From contig NZ_GL636070.1 of the NCBI RefSeq assembly GCF_000186445.1, forward strand, positions 927,377-981,342: 53,966 nt of DNA. Direction: 5' to 3'. This document shows, piece by piece, positions 17,186 to 25,371 of this stretch. Below the pieces are notes generated by a model. The model saw nothing but the letters and a program-made list of their open reading frames with translations. It searched no databases and was not told where the DNA came from. Position 1 is the first letter of the stretch. Every line of letters begins with the position of its first letter. The DNA is from Streptococcus agalactiae ATCC 13813. Lineage in GTDB: Bacteria; Bacillota; Bacilli; Lactobacillales; Streptococcaceae. The position numbers and the translations under genes were made by a program.

Positions 17186-18103
17186 ATGAAAAATTGGGAA
17201 AAACCACCATTAGTGATGGCGGGATTAGTATTGGGGCTATTAGCTTTGGGGAACCTTCTAGAGGGATATGGCACCTATTTTCGCTATTGTTTAGGGCTAG
17301 TAGCACTTGTTTTTTGGATTTTTTTAATCAAAGGAATATTAAAAAATAAAAAAGAAAGCAGGAAGGAGTTAAGCAATCCTTTGATTGCTTCTGTCTTTAC
17401 TACTTTTTTTATGGCAGGTATGATTTTATCGACCTATATCTTATTATTTAGAAGTTTAGGAATATGGGTAGCAGTTCTGTCAAAAGGTGTATGGTGGTTG
17501 TCATTTATTGCGTTAATCATTCATATGGCTATTTTTTCATGGAAATATTTGAGACACTTTTCGATGGCTAATCTTTTTCCTTCTTGGTCTGTCCTCTATG
17601 TTGGTATAGGGGTAGCTAGCCTGACAGCACCAATTAGTGGACAATTCACTATTGGGAAAATAGTTTTTTGGTATGGTTTTATTGCAACTTTAGTATTATT
17701 ACCATTTCTATTCATTAAAGCATATAAAATCGGGCTACCTTCGGCAGTTAAGCCTAATATAACTACTATTTGCGCTCCAATGTCGCTAATCACAGCGGGA
17801 TATGTCAATAGTTTTGTGTCACCAAATAGAGGTTTATTACTGCTATTAATCGTAATGGCACAATTTCTTTATTTTTTCATTCTTTTTCAGGTGCCTAAAT
17901 TACTGATTGGTGATTTTACACCAGGTTTCTCAGCCTTTACTTTCCCCCTTGTTATCTCAGCTACCTCACTTAAATTAAGTATTCAGCATCTATCATTACC
18001 AGTTGATATACAGGGGCTAGTCCACTTTGAAATTGGGACAACAACTCTTATTGTTATGATAGTAATGGTACGTTATATTTTCTTTTTAAGGCGAACAATT
18101 TAA
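17186..18103 (+). CDS. TDT-family transporter (tellurite-resistance/dicarboxylate type)
   Basis: 305 residues with about ten membrane helices. The opening NWEKPPLVMAGLVLGLLALGNLL and later GIGVASLTAPISG, PSWSVLYVG and PGFSAFTFPLVISATSL are characteristic of the TDT family (TehA, Mae1, and proteins often misnamed exfoliative toxin A/B). The family carries anions such as C4-dicarboxylates or sulfite; the substrate here is unknown. The ATG at 17186 is preferred because GAGG (17176-17179) lies six bases upstream; longer frames start inside the promoter. It is a single gene between the pulA terminator and a palindromic terminator. Confidence 0.85.
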   Translation: MKNWEKPPLVMAGLVLGLLALGNLLEGYGTYFRYCLGLVALVFWIFLIKGILKNKKESRKELSNPLIASVFTTFFMAGMILSTYILLFRSLGIWVAVLSKGVWWLSFIALIIHMAIFSWKYLRHFSMANLFPSWSVLYVGIGVASLTAPISGQFTIGKIVFWYGFIATLVLLPFLFIKAYKIGLPSAVKPNITTICAPMSLITAGYVNSFVSPNRGLLLLLIVMAQFLYFFILFQVPKLLIGDFTPGFSAFTFPLVISATSLKLSIQHLSLPVDIQGLVHFEIGTTTLIVMIVMVRYIFFLRRTI

Positions 18104-18109
18104 TATAAA

Positions 18110-18141
18110 ATAACTCCCTTACTAGCTAGTAAGGGAGTTAT
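18110..18141. terminator. Perfect palindromic bidirectional terminator
   Basis: ATAACTCCCTTACTA (18110-18124) is followed at once by its reverse complement after a GC centre. It separates the TDT transporter from the convergent 58-residue gene. Confidence 0.8.
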
Positions 18142-18144
18142 TGT

Positions 18145-18321
18145 TTAATGAGAGACACGTTTACGTGCAGCTTTTTTACGATTTTCTTCGATAAAAGCTA
18201 TTTTTTCTTCCTCAGGTTCAATAATTGTTTTTTTGATAGCAAATGCAGCACCTGCAAGAGTAGCAGCTGTTGCAACGACTCCTGTTGCTATTCCTTTAGC
18301 AAATGCGAATTTTTTAACCAT
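18145..18321 (-). CDS. Small DUF3042-type membrane-anchored protein (58 aa)
   Basis: Short gene on the minus strand, with GGAG seven bases before the ATG at 18321. It starts MVKKFAFAKGIATGVVATAAT, a single hydrophobic segment (about residues 5-28), then a charged tail with EPEEEKIAFIEENRKKAARKR. This composition and length match the DUF3042 family, small Lactobacillales proteins of unknown role. A plus-strand frame over the same bases is Cys/Phe-rich nonsense and is regarded as a shadow. It ends at the palindromic terminator shared with the TDT transporter and diverges from miaA. Confidence 0.8.
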   Translation of the reverse strand: MVKKFAFAKGIATGVVATAATLAGAAFAIKKTIIEPEEEKIAFIEENRKKAARKRVSH

Positions 18322-18431
18322 AATAATTCTCCAATCTATGATGAAGACTCTGCTTCTATCTATGATATAATTATGGTAACGAAATACTAGTTAAATTTCA
18401 AGTAAAAACCTTTATAGAATTGAGAAGTATC

Positions 18432-19322
18432 ATGAGAAAAATCAAGCTTATAGCAGTTGTTGGTCCAACTGCGGTTGGGAAGACAGCATTAGGAATTGAA
18501 TTAGCTAAAACTTTCAATGGCGAAATCATTAGTGGTGATAGTCAGCAAGTTTATCAGAAGTTAGATATCGGAACGGCTAAAGCTAGTAAAGAAGAGCAAG
18601 ACCAAGCTTATCATCACTTGATTGATGTTCGTGAAGTAAATGAGAACTATTCGGTTTATGATTTTGTCAAAGAGGCAAAAGTAGCTATTGATACGATTAT
18701 TTCTAAGGGGAAAATTCCTATTATTGTTGGAGGTACTGGCCTATATTTACAGAGTTTGTTTGAGGGCTATCATCTAGGAGGCGAAGTCAATCAAGAAACT
18801 CTTATGGCCTATCGTGAAAAATTAGAGTCTCTAAGTGATGAAGATTTATTTGAAAAGTTGACAGAACAATCCATTGTTATACCGCAAGTTAATCGTCGAC
18901 GTGCCATTCGTGCATTAGAATTGGCGAAGTTTGGGAATGATTTGCAAAATAGTGAAAGTCCGTATGATGTTTTATTAATTGGATTGAATGATGATCGTCA
19001 GGTGCTTTATGATCGTATCAATAGACGAGTTGATTTGATGATAGACAATGGTCTCTTAGATGAAGCTAAATGGCTATACGATAACTACCCGAGTGTTCAA
19101 GCAAGTAGAGGAATTGGCTATAAAGAATTATTTCCTTACTTTTCAAAGCAAATACCATTAGAAGAAGCTGTTGATAAACTAAAACAAAATACCAGACGTT
19201 TTGCAAAACGCCAATTAACATGGTTTAGAAACCGTATGAATGTCGAATTTATTATGGTTGGTGAGGAAAATTATCAACAAAAAATCAAGCGAAAAGTCAG
19301 TGATTTTTTATCATCAAAGTAA
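18432..19322 (+). CDS. miaA: tRNA dimethylallyltransferase MiaA
   Basis: 296 residues, normal for MiaA, which adds a dimethylallyl group to A37 of tRNAs reading UNN codons. The P-loop [26 protein letters not shown] (substrate tRNA and catalytic Asp region), [11 protein letters not shown], and the [14 protein letters not shown] motif are all present. The ATG at 18432 gives the usual start two residues before KIKLIAVVG; its ribosome site is weak (TTGAGAAG). A TATAAT (18366-18371) in the divergent spacer is a likely promoter. Confidence 0.94.
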   Translation: MRKIKLIAVVGPTAVGKTALGIELAKTFNGEIISGDSQQVYQKLDIGTAKASKEEQDQAYHHLIDVREVNENYSVYDFVKEAKVAIDTIISKGKIPIIVGGTGLYLQSLFEGYHLGGEVNQETLMAYREKLESLSDEDLFEKLTEQSIVIPQVNRRRAIRALELAKFGNDLQNSESPYDVLLIGLNDDRQVLYDRINRRVDLMIDNGLLDEAKWLYDNYPSVQASRGIGYKELFPYFSKQIPLEEAVDKLKQNTRRFAKRQLTWFRNRMNVEFIMVGEENYQQKIKRKVSDFLSSK

Positions 19323-19354
19323 ATAAAGCCGTTTCTCGCATTTAAAGGGCATTA

Positions 19355-19363
19355 TGTTATAAT
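19355..19363 (+). promoter_or_regulatory. Extended -10 promoter of hflX
   Basis: TGTTATAAT lies 50 bases before the hflX start, between miaA and hflX. Confidence 0.6.
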
Positions 19364-19412
19364 AAAGATTACGTATTTAGAACAAGAAAAAAATATTGAA
19401 AGGAGATTATAG

Positions 19413-20651
19413 GTGATAGAAACTAAAGAAGAGCAAGAACGTGTTATTTTAGTTGGGGTAGAACTTCAAGATACTGAGAATTTTGAAATGTCCATGGAAG
19501 AACTTGCTAGCTTAGCTAAGACAGCAGGAGCAAATGTTGTTAATCATTATTATCAAAAAAGAGATAAATATGATAGTAAATCATTTATCGGATCTGGTAA
19601 ATTAGAGGAGATAAAAGCTATTGTAGAAGCAGATGAGATTGATACCGTTGTGGTTAATAATCGTTTGACTCCGCGACAAAACTCTAATTTGGAAGCTGAA
19701 CTTGGTGTTAAAGTTATTGACCGTATGCAACTTATTTTAGATATCTTTGCTATGCGTGCTAGAAGTCATGAAGGAAAATTACAGGTTCATCTAGCGCAAT
19801 TGAAATATATGTTACCACGCTTAGTTGGACAAGGTATTATGCTTAGTCGTCAAGCAGGAGGAATCGGAAGCCGAGGTCCAGGAGAATCTCAGTTAGAGTT
19901 GAATCGTCGTTCCATTCGTCATCAAATTTCTGATATCGAAAGACAATTGAAGATTGTAGAAAAAAATCGCGAGACAGTTCGAGAAAGACGTGTTGATTCG
20001 ACAACCTTTAAAATTGGATTAATTGGATATACAAATGCTGGCAAGTCAACTATTATGAATGTTTTGACCGATGATAAGCAATATGAAGCCAATGAATTAT
20101 TTGCAACGTTAGACGCTACAACCAAGCAGATCTATTTACAAAATCAATTTCAAGTCACTTTAACAGATACTGTTGGTTTTATTCAAGATTTACCTACAGA
20201 GTTAGTTGCGGCTTTCAAGTCTACCTTAGAAGAAAGTCGACATGTCGATTTATTACTTCATGTTATTGATGCTAGTGATCCTAATCATGAAGAACACGAA
20301 AAAGTTGTTATGGAGATTCTTAAAGACTTAGATATGATAGATATTCCTCGTTTAGCGATATACAACAAGATGGATGTCACTGAGCAGCTGAATGCAACAA
20401 CTTTTCCTAATGTGAGAATTGCAGCCAAAAAACAAGGGAGTAGGGATTTACTACGCCGTCTTATTGTGGATGAAATACGACATATCTTTGACGAATTTTC
20501 GATTAGAGTGCATCAAAATCAAGCATATAAGCTCTATGATCTCAATAAAATAGCATTGCTTGACACCTACACCTTTGAAGAAGAATACGAGAATATTACA
20601 GGCTATATTTCTCCTAAACAAAAATGGAAGCTGGAAGAATTTTATGATTGA
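19413..20651 (+). CDS. hflX: Ribosome-associated GTPase HflX
   Basis: 412 residues. The N-terminal HflX domain shows as SKSFIGSGKLEEIKAIV and VVNNRLTPRQNSNLE; the helical linker includes GPGESQLELNRRSIR. The G domain follows with GYTNAGKST (G1), the TT of LDATTKQ (G3 approach), DTVGF (G3) and NKMD (G4). HflX binds the 50S ribosome and helps split stalled ribosomes under stress. It starts with GTG at 19413, preceded by AAAGGAG at eight bases. The next gene overlaps its last 8 bases, the first of a series of tightly coupled genes. Confidence 0.93.
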   Translation: MIETKEEQERVILVGVELQDTENFEMSMEELASLAKTAGANVVNHYYQKRDKYDSKSFIGSGKLEEIKAIVEADEIDTVVVNNRLTPRQNSNLEAELGVKVIDRMQLILDIFAMRARSHEGKLQVHLAQLKYMLPRLVGQGIMLSRQAGGIGSRGPGESQLELNRRSIRHQISDIERQLKIVEKNRETVRERRVDSTTFKIGLIGYTNAGKSTIMNVLTDDKQYEANELFATLDATTKQIYLQNQFQVTLTDTVGFIQDLPTELVAAFKSTLEESRHVDLLLHVIDASDPNHEEHEKVVMEILKDLDMIDIPRLAIYNKMDVTEQLNATTFPNVRIAAKKQGSRDLLRRLIVDEIRHIFDEFSIRVHQNQAYKLYDLNKIALLDTYTFEEEYENITGYISPKQKWKLEEFYD

Positions 20652-21291
20652 TTATATTGATTTAGCTTTGACTTATGGTGGTTTTACGAGCTTAGATAAA
20701 GTTTATCTAGAGAAAAAACTAGATGGCCTCTCTAAGCAACAACGACTTGATTTTATCACCCCACCTCCTAGTGTGATTAATGCTTATTTTGCTGAAATAT
20801 ATCAAAAGCAAGGGCCAGAAGCGGCAACTGATTACTATTTTGATCTTTCCAAAGCCTTGGGCTTGTTTCCAAAACATTTATCGTTTGATGAAGAAAAACC
20901 TTTTATTCGTTTGAATTTATCAGGAAAATCATTTGGTTTTGCTTACCTAAATGATCAAGAAGAAGCGAGTGTTTTTTCTGAAGTTAAAGAAGTCATTACA
21001 CCGCAGTTACTCTTAGAAATTGCACAGATTTTTCCTCAATATAAAGTCTATCAAGATCGGTCTGGTATCAGAATGGCAAAAATAGATTTTGATGAAACAG
21101 AATCTCAAAATATTACACCAGAAACAAGTTTACTAGGGAATGTCTTACAACTTAAAAAAGATATTATTAAAATAACTAGTTTCAATCAAGAAGAGCTATT
21201 AGAGTTGGTTAAAACAAAGTCAGGTAAATACTATTATTCTAGTCAAGGACGTGAGTCGGTTATTTATATTGATACTAAATCTACTAATTAA
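20644..21291 (+). CDS. Conserved streptococcal protein of unknown function (215 aa)
   Basis: I cannot name a biochemical function. The protein begins [24 protein letters not shown], is soluble, and contains [38 protein letters not shown], which looks like a helical pair. It ends in [21 protein letters not shown]. The start at 20644 lies inside the hflX gene (8-base overlap), with GGAAGAA just upstream, so translation is coupled to hflX. Homologues in streptococci are, as I recall, sometimes labelled cystathionine beta-lyase without visible support: no PLP-enzyme motif is present here. Confidence 0.7.
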   Translation: MIDYIDLALTYGGFTSLDKVYLEKKLDGLSKQQRLDFITPPPSVINAYFAEIYQKQGPEAATDYYFDLSKALGLFPKHLSFDEEKPFIRLNLSGKSFGFAYLNDQEEASVFSEVKEVITPQLLLEIAQIFPQYKVYQDRSGIRMAKIDFDETESQNITPETSLLGNVLQLKKDIIKITSFNQEELLELVKTKSGKYYYSSQGRESVIYIDTKSTN

Positions 21292-21332
21292 ATTTATTAA
21301 GTTATGGAAGGATTATAAAAAAGTCAACAAGT

Positions 21333-22262
21333 ATGGAAATTCAATTTTTAGGAACTGGAGCTGGTCAACCAGCGAAAGCTCGTAATGTTTCAAGTTTAGT
21401 CTTGAAATTATTAGATGAAATTAACGAGGTTTGGATGTTTGATTGTGGGGAGGGTACCCAACGTCAAATTTTAGAAACCACGATTAAACCTCGTAAAGTC
21501 AAAAAAATTTTTATCACGCACATGCACGGAGACCATGTTTTTGGTCTTCCAGGTTTTTTATCCAGTCGGGCTTTTCAAGCCAATGAAGAACAGACAGATT
21601 TAGATATTTATGGACCGGTTGGTATAAAAAGTTTTGTTATGACTGGCTTAAGGACATCAGGTTCACGTTTACCTTATCGAATCCATTTTCACGAGTTTGA
21701 TGAATCATCACTCGGAAAAATTATGGAAACAGATAAATTTACCGTTTATGCAGAAAAGCTAGATCATACTATCTTTTGTATGGGATATCGTGTTGTGCAA
21801 AAAGATCTTGAGGGCACTTTAGATGCTGAAGCATTGAAACTAGCAGGTGTTCCATTTGGTCCTCTTTTTGGGAAAGTCAAAAATGGTGAGAATGTTACCT
21901 TAGAAGATGGTAGAGAAATTATTGCTAAAGATTATATTTCTGAACCGAAAAAGGGTAAAGTAATCACTATTTTGGGAGATACTAGAAAAACAGATGCAAG
22001 TATTAGGTTAGCTTTGGGCGCTGATGTTTTAGTTCACGAATCTACTTATGGTAAGGGTGATGAGCGAATTGCTAAATCACATGGGCATTCAACCAATATG
22101 CAAGCAGCTGATATCGCTAAACAAGCAAATGCTAAACGACTATTATTAAATCATGTTAGTGCTCGTTTTATGGGGCGAGATTGTTGGCAAATGGAAGAAG
22201 ATGCAAAGACGATTTTTTCAAATACCCATCTTGTTAGAGATTTAGAAGAAGTAGGTATATAA
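21333..22262 (+). CDS. rnz: Ribonuclease Z
   Basis: 309 residues, normal for bacterial tRNase Z, the zinc endonuclease that trims tRNA 3' ends. The metallo-beta-lactamase motif [13 protein letters not shown] holds the zinc ligands; [29 protein letters not shown] and LLNHVSARF supply the rest. The start at 21333 matches the family ([15 protein letters not shown]), yet the nearest GGAAGG is over 20 bases upstream, an unusual spacing. The short-chain dehydrogenase gene begins one base after the stop. Confidence 0.94.
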   Translation: MEIQFLGTGAGQPAKARNVSSLVLKLLDEINEVWMFDCGEGTQRQILETTIKPRKVKKIFITHMHGDHVFGLPGFLSSRAFQANEEQTDLDIYGPVGIKSFVMTGLRTSGSRLPYRIHFHEFDESSLGKIMETDKFTVYAEKLDHTIFCMGYRVVQKDLEGTLDAEALKLAGVPFGPLFGKVKNGENVTLEDGREIIAKDYISEPKKGKVITILGDTRKTDASIRLALGADVLVHESTYGKGDERIAKSHGHSTNMQAADIAKQANAKRLLLNHVSARFMGRDCWQMEEDAKTIFSNTHLVRDLEEVGI

Positions 22263-22263
22263 A

Positions 22264-23025
22264 ATGGCAAGAACGATACTGATTACAGGAGCTTCTGGTG
22301 GTTTAGCACAGGCAATTATTAACCAATTACCTCAAGACGACCATTTAATTGTCACAGGGAGATCAAGAGAAAAACTTGAAAAGCTTTATGGAAAGAGACC
22401 AAATACCTTATGTTTATCACTAGACATAACTAATGACAATGCTGTAACGAATACGATTGAAAAAATTTATGGTGAATTTGGTCAAATTGATATTTTAATT
22501 AATAATGCTGGATTTGGTTCTTTTAAAGAATTTTGGGATTATAGTGATGAAGAAGTCAAAGACATGTTTGCTGTGAATACATTTGCAACGATGTCTATAG
22601 CTCGTCAGATAGGACATAAGATGTCTCTTGTAAAATCTGGTCATATCGTTAATATTGCAAGCATGGCCGGCCTCATAGCAACAAGTAAAGCTAGTGTTTA
22701 TGGGGCTAGTAAGTTTGCTGTCGTTGGATTTTCGAATGCTCTTCGTTTAGAATTAGCAGAAAAAAATGTTTATGTGACAAGTGTAAACCCTGGACCAATC
22801 AAAACAGGATTTTTTGCTAAGGCTGATCCAAGTGGTGATTATTTAGCAAGTATAGGTCGTTTTGCTCTAACACCAGAAAAAGTAGCTAAAAAAGTAGTTT
22901 CTATTCTTGGAAAAAATAAGAGAGAATTAAATCTTCCTTTTATATTAGCTTTTGCGCATAAATGTTATAGTTTATTTCCAAAAACAGCTGATTATTTTGC
23001 CAGAAAGGTATTCAATTATAAATGA
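22264..23025 (+). CDS. Short-chain dehydrogenase/reductase
   Basis: 253 residues of the classical SDR family. The cofactor loop is TGASGGLAQAI, then NNAGFG, the catalytic Ser in NIASMAG, and the catalytic pair YGASK. An NADP preference is suggested by TGRSREK after beta strand 2. It resembles DltE/YqjQ-type SDRs; the substrate is unknown. The gene sits one base after rnz and overlaps recJ by four bases (ATGA), so it is part of the hflX-recJ transcript. Confidence 0.88.
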   Translation: MARTILITGASGGLAQAIINQLPQDDHLIVTGRSREKLEKLYGKRPNTLCLSLDITNDNAVTNTIEKIYGEFGQIDILINNAGFGSFKEFWDYSDEEVKDMFAVNTFATMSIARQIGHKMSLVKSGHIVNIASMAGLIATSKASVYGASKFAVVGFSNALRLELAEKNVYVTSVNPGPIKTGFFAKADPSGDYLASIGRFALTPEKVAKKVVSILGKNKRELNLPFILAFAHKCYSLFPKTADYFARKVFNYK

Positions 23026-25220
23026 TATCTGCTAAGTATAGTTGGGTCCTCAATAACCAAAAGCCAGACGCTGGCTTTTTTGAGGCTTCAAAAAAAGAAA
23101 AGATAAGTGAAGCGGTGGCTTCCTTAATTTATTCGCGAGGTATTAAGACATCAGCGGAATTACATCATTTTTTACAAACTAATTTGGAAAATCTCCATGA
23201 TCCTTATTTGTTAAATGATATGGATAAAGCTGTTAATCGTATTAGACGAGCTATTGAAAATAATGAAACTATTTTAGTTTATGGAGACTATGATGCTGAT
23301 GGAATGACATCAGCATCAATCATGAAAGAAGCTTTAGATATGATGGGAGCTGAAGTCCAGGTTTATCTCCCAAATCGCTTTACAGATGGTTACGGTCCCA
23401 ATGAAAGTGTTTATAAATATTTTATTGAACAACAAGATGTTTCATTAATCATTACGGTTGATAATGGTGTGGCGGGGCATGAAGCAATTGCATATGCTCA
23501 AAATCAAGGTGTGGACGTGGTAGTTACTGATCATCACAGTATGCCAGCAGATTTACCTTGTGCTTATGCTATTATTCACCCAGAACATCCTGATGCTAAT
23601 TATCCATTTCCTTATTTAGCAGGGTGTGGTGTTGCTTTCAAAGTAGCTTGTGCTCTCTTAGAAACAATCCCGACAGAAATGTTGGATTTGGTTGCTATTG
23701 GGACGATTGCAGATATGGTTAGCCTAACTGATGAAAATCGTATCATGGTAAAAGCTGGACTTGAAGTTATGAAAGATAGTGAAAGAATAGGCTTACAGGA
23801 GCTAATATCTCTATCAAATATTGATTTAAAAACACTAAATGAAGAAACTATTGGATTTAAAATTGCTCCACAATTAAACGCTTTAGGAAGACTTGATGAC
23901 CCTAATCCAGCTATTGAATTACTGACAGGGTTTGATGATGAAGAATCTCAAGCAATAGCCCAAATGATTGATCAAAAAAATGAAGAGCGCAAAGAAATCG
24001 TTCAAACTATCTTTGACCAAGCTATGCAAATGCTTGATCAAACAAAGCCTGTACAAGTTTTAGCAAAAGAAAATTGGCATCCAGGGGTTTTAGGTATTGT
24101 GGCGGGTCGTATTTTAGAGAGAACTGGACAACCTGTTATTGTTTTGAATATTGAAGATGGTATTGCTAAAGGAAGTGCCAGAAGTGTAGAAGCACTTGAT
24201 ATTTTTCAAGCTTTTGACCAGCATCGAGAATTATTCATTGCTTTTGGAGGTCACAGCGGAGCAGCAGGCATGACTTTAGAGGAAAGTAAGGTGGGTGATC
24301 TTTCTCAAGTTTTATGTGACTATATCTCTAAAAAACAATTGGACATGAGTCAGAAAAAAACTCTGACAATTGATAGTGAGCTACGTTTTGACGAACTTAG
24401 TTTAGACACTGTTAGAGATTTTGAAAAGTTAGCGCCATTTGGAATGGATAATAAAAAGCCAGTCTTTTTGTTAAAAGATTTTAAAGTGAGTCAAGCTAGA
24501 GTCATGGGGCAAAACGGTGCTCATCTGAAATTAAAACTAGAACAAGATGGACAAGCACTTGATTTGGTAGCATTTAATATGGGGAGTCAACTACAAGAGT
24601 TCCAACAAGCACAACATTTGGAGTTAGCTGTCACTTTATCTGTTAATCAATGGAATGGTGCCACAACCCTACAATTAATGTTGGAGGATGCGCGTGTAGA
24701 CGGTATTCAATTATTTGATATTAGAAGCAAAGCAAGTAGCTTACCTCATGGAGTGCCAATCCTATCTCAAGAAGAGCAGAGCAAAGAAGTTATTCTTTTG
24801 ACTGTTCCCGATCATCCACAAGAATTAAAACAAATGACTCAAGGTAAACAGTTTGATGCCATCTATTTTAAAAATGAGATACCAAAAAATTATTTTATAT
24901 CTGGTTATGGTACACGTGATCAGTTTGCTAGTTTATATAAAACAATATATCAATTCCCAGAATTTGACGTTCGTTATAAGTTAAAAGAGCTCAGTTCCTA
25001 CCTTCATATTCCTGATATTTTATTAATTAAAATGATTCAAATTTTTGAAGAACTACATTTTGTTACGATTACAGAAGGGATTATGACAGTCAATAAAGAA
25101 GCAGAAAAGCGAGATATCTCTGAGAGTCAAATTTATCAAGAATTAAAAGAGACAGTTAAGTTTCAAGAATTAATGGCTTTAGGGACACCTAAAGAAATAT
25201 ATGATTTTATGATGAGTTGA
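23022..25220 (+). CDS. recJ: Single-strand DNA exonuclease RecJ
   Basis: 732 residues. The DHH phosphoesterase motifs are visible: VYGDYDADGMTSASI (motif I), ITVDNGVAGHEAI (motif II) and VTDHHSMP (motif III, DHH), followed by the DHHA1 domain with FGGHSGAAGMTL and an OB-fold region. A C-terminal extension beyond about residue 560, usual in Firmicutes, contains a winged-helix-like part. RecJ degrades single-stranded DNA 5' to 3' in mismatch, base-excision and recombinational repair. It is the last gene of the hflX cluster, ended by the hairpin at 25231-25258. Confidence 0.94.
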   Translation: MISAKYSWVLNNQKPDAGFFEASKKEKISEAVASLIYSRGIKTSAELHHFLQTNLENLHDPYLLNDMDKAVNRIRRAIENNETILVYGDYDADGMTSASIMKEALDMMGAEVQVYLPNRFTDGYGPNESVYKYFIEQQDVSLIITVDNGVAGHEAIAYAQNQGVDVVVTDHHSMPADLPCAYAIIHPEHPDANYPFPYLAGCGVAFKVACALLETIPTEMLDLVAIGTIADMVSLTDENRIMVKAGLEVMKDSERIGLQELISLSNIDLKTLNEETIGFKIAPQLNALGRLDDPNPAIELLTGFDDEESQAIAQMIDQKNEERKEIVQTIFDQAMQMLDQTKPVQVLAKENWHPGVLGIVAGRILERTGQPVIVLNIEDGIAKGSARSVEALDIFQAFDQHRELFIAFGGHSGAAGMTLEESKVGDLSQVLCDYISKKQLDMSQKKTLTIDSELRFDELSLDTVRDFEKLAPFGMDNKKPVFLLKDFKVSQARVMGQNGAHLKLKLEQDGQALDLVAFNMGSQLQEFQQAQHLELAVTLSVNQWNGATTLQLMLEDARVDGIQLFDIRSKASSLPHGVPILSQEEQSKEVILLTVPDHPQELKQMTQGKQFDAIYFKNEIPKNYFISGYGTRDQFASLYKTIYQFPEFDVRYKLKELSSYLHIPDILLIKMIQIFEELHFVTITEGIMTVNKEAEKRDISESQIYQELKETVKFQELMALGTPKEIYDFMMS

Positions 25221-25230
25221 TAATATACTA

Positions 25231-25258
25231 AAGAAGCCACTTTTTAAGTGGTTTTTTT
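25231..25258 (+). terminator. Terminator after recJ
   Basis: AAGCCACTT pairs with AAGTGGTTT around a tiny T loop, followed by more T. Confidence 0.8.
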
Positions 25259-25371
25259 GGCATATAAATAAGTTATTTCAATAATAATATTGCAAATATT
25301 ATTAAAATGTAATAAAATTAAGAAAATAATGGAATTTTTGATAAAGGATATTAAAGGTGAGGATAAAATCT

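Noticed and set aside
18148..18390. Plus-strand 80-residue Cys/Phe/Ser-rich frame
   Set aside because: It has no ribosome site, biased composition, and lies opposite a well-formed small minus-strand gene with a ribosome site and terminator.
20644..21291. Cystathionine beta-lyase label for the gene after hflX
   Set aside because: There is no PLP-lysine motif or fold-type I pattern; length and sequence do not fit that enzyme.
25357..25371. GTG start for the ChW/C39 surface protein
   Set aside because: The ATG at 25372 keeps the usual spacing to a GGTGAGG site and to the KxYKxGKxW signal; the GTG remains possible but is less likely.
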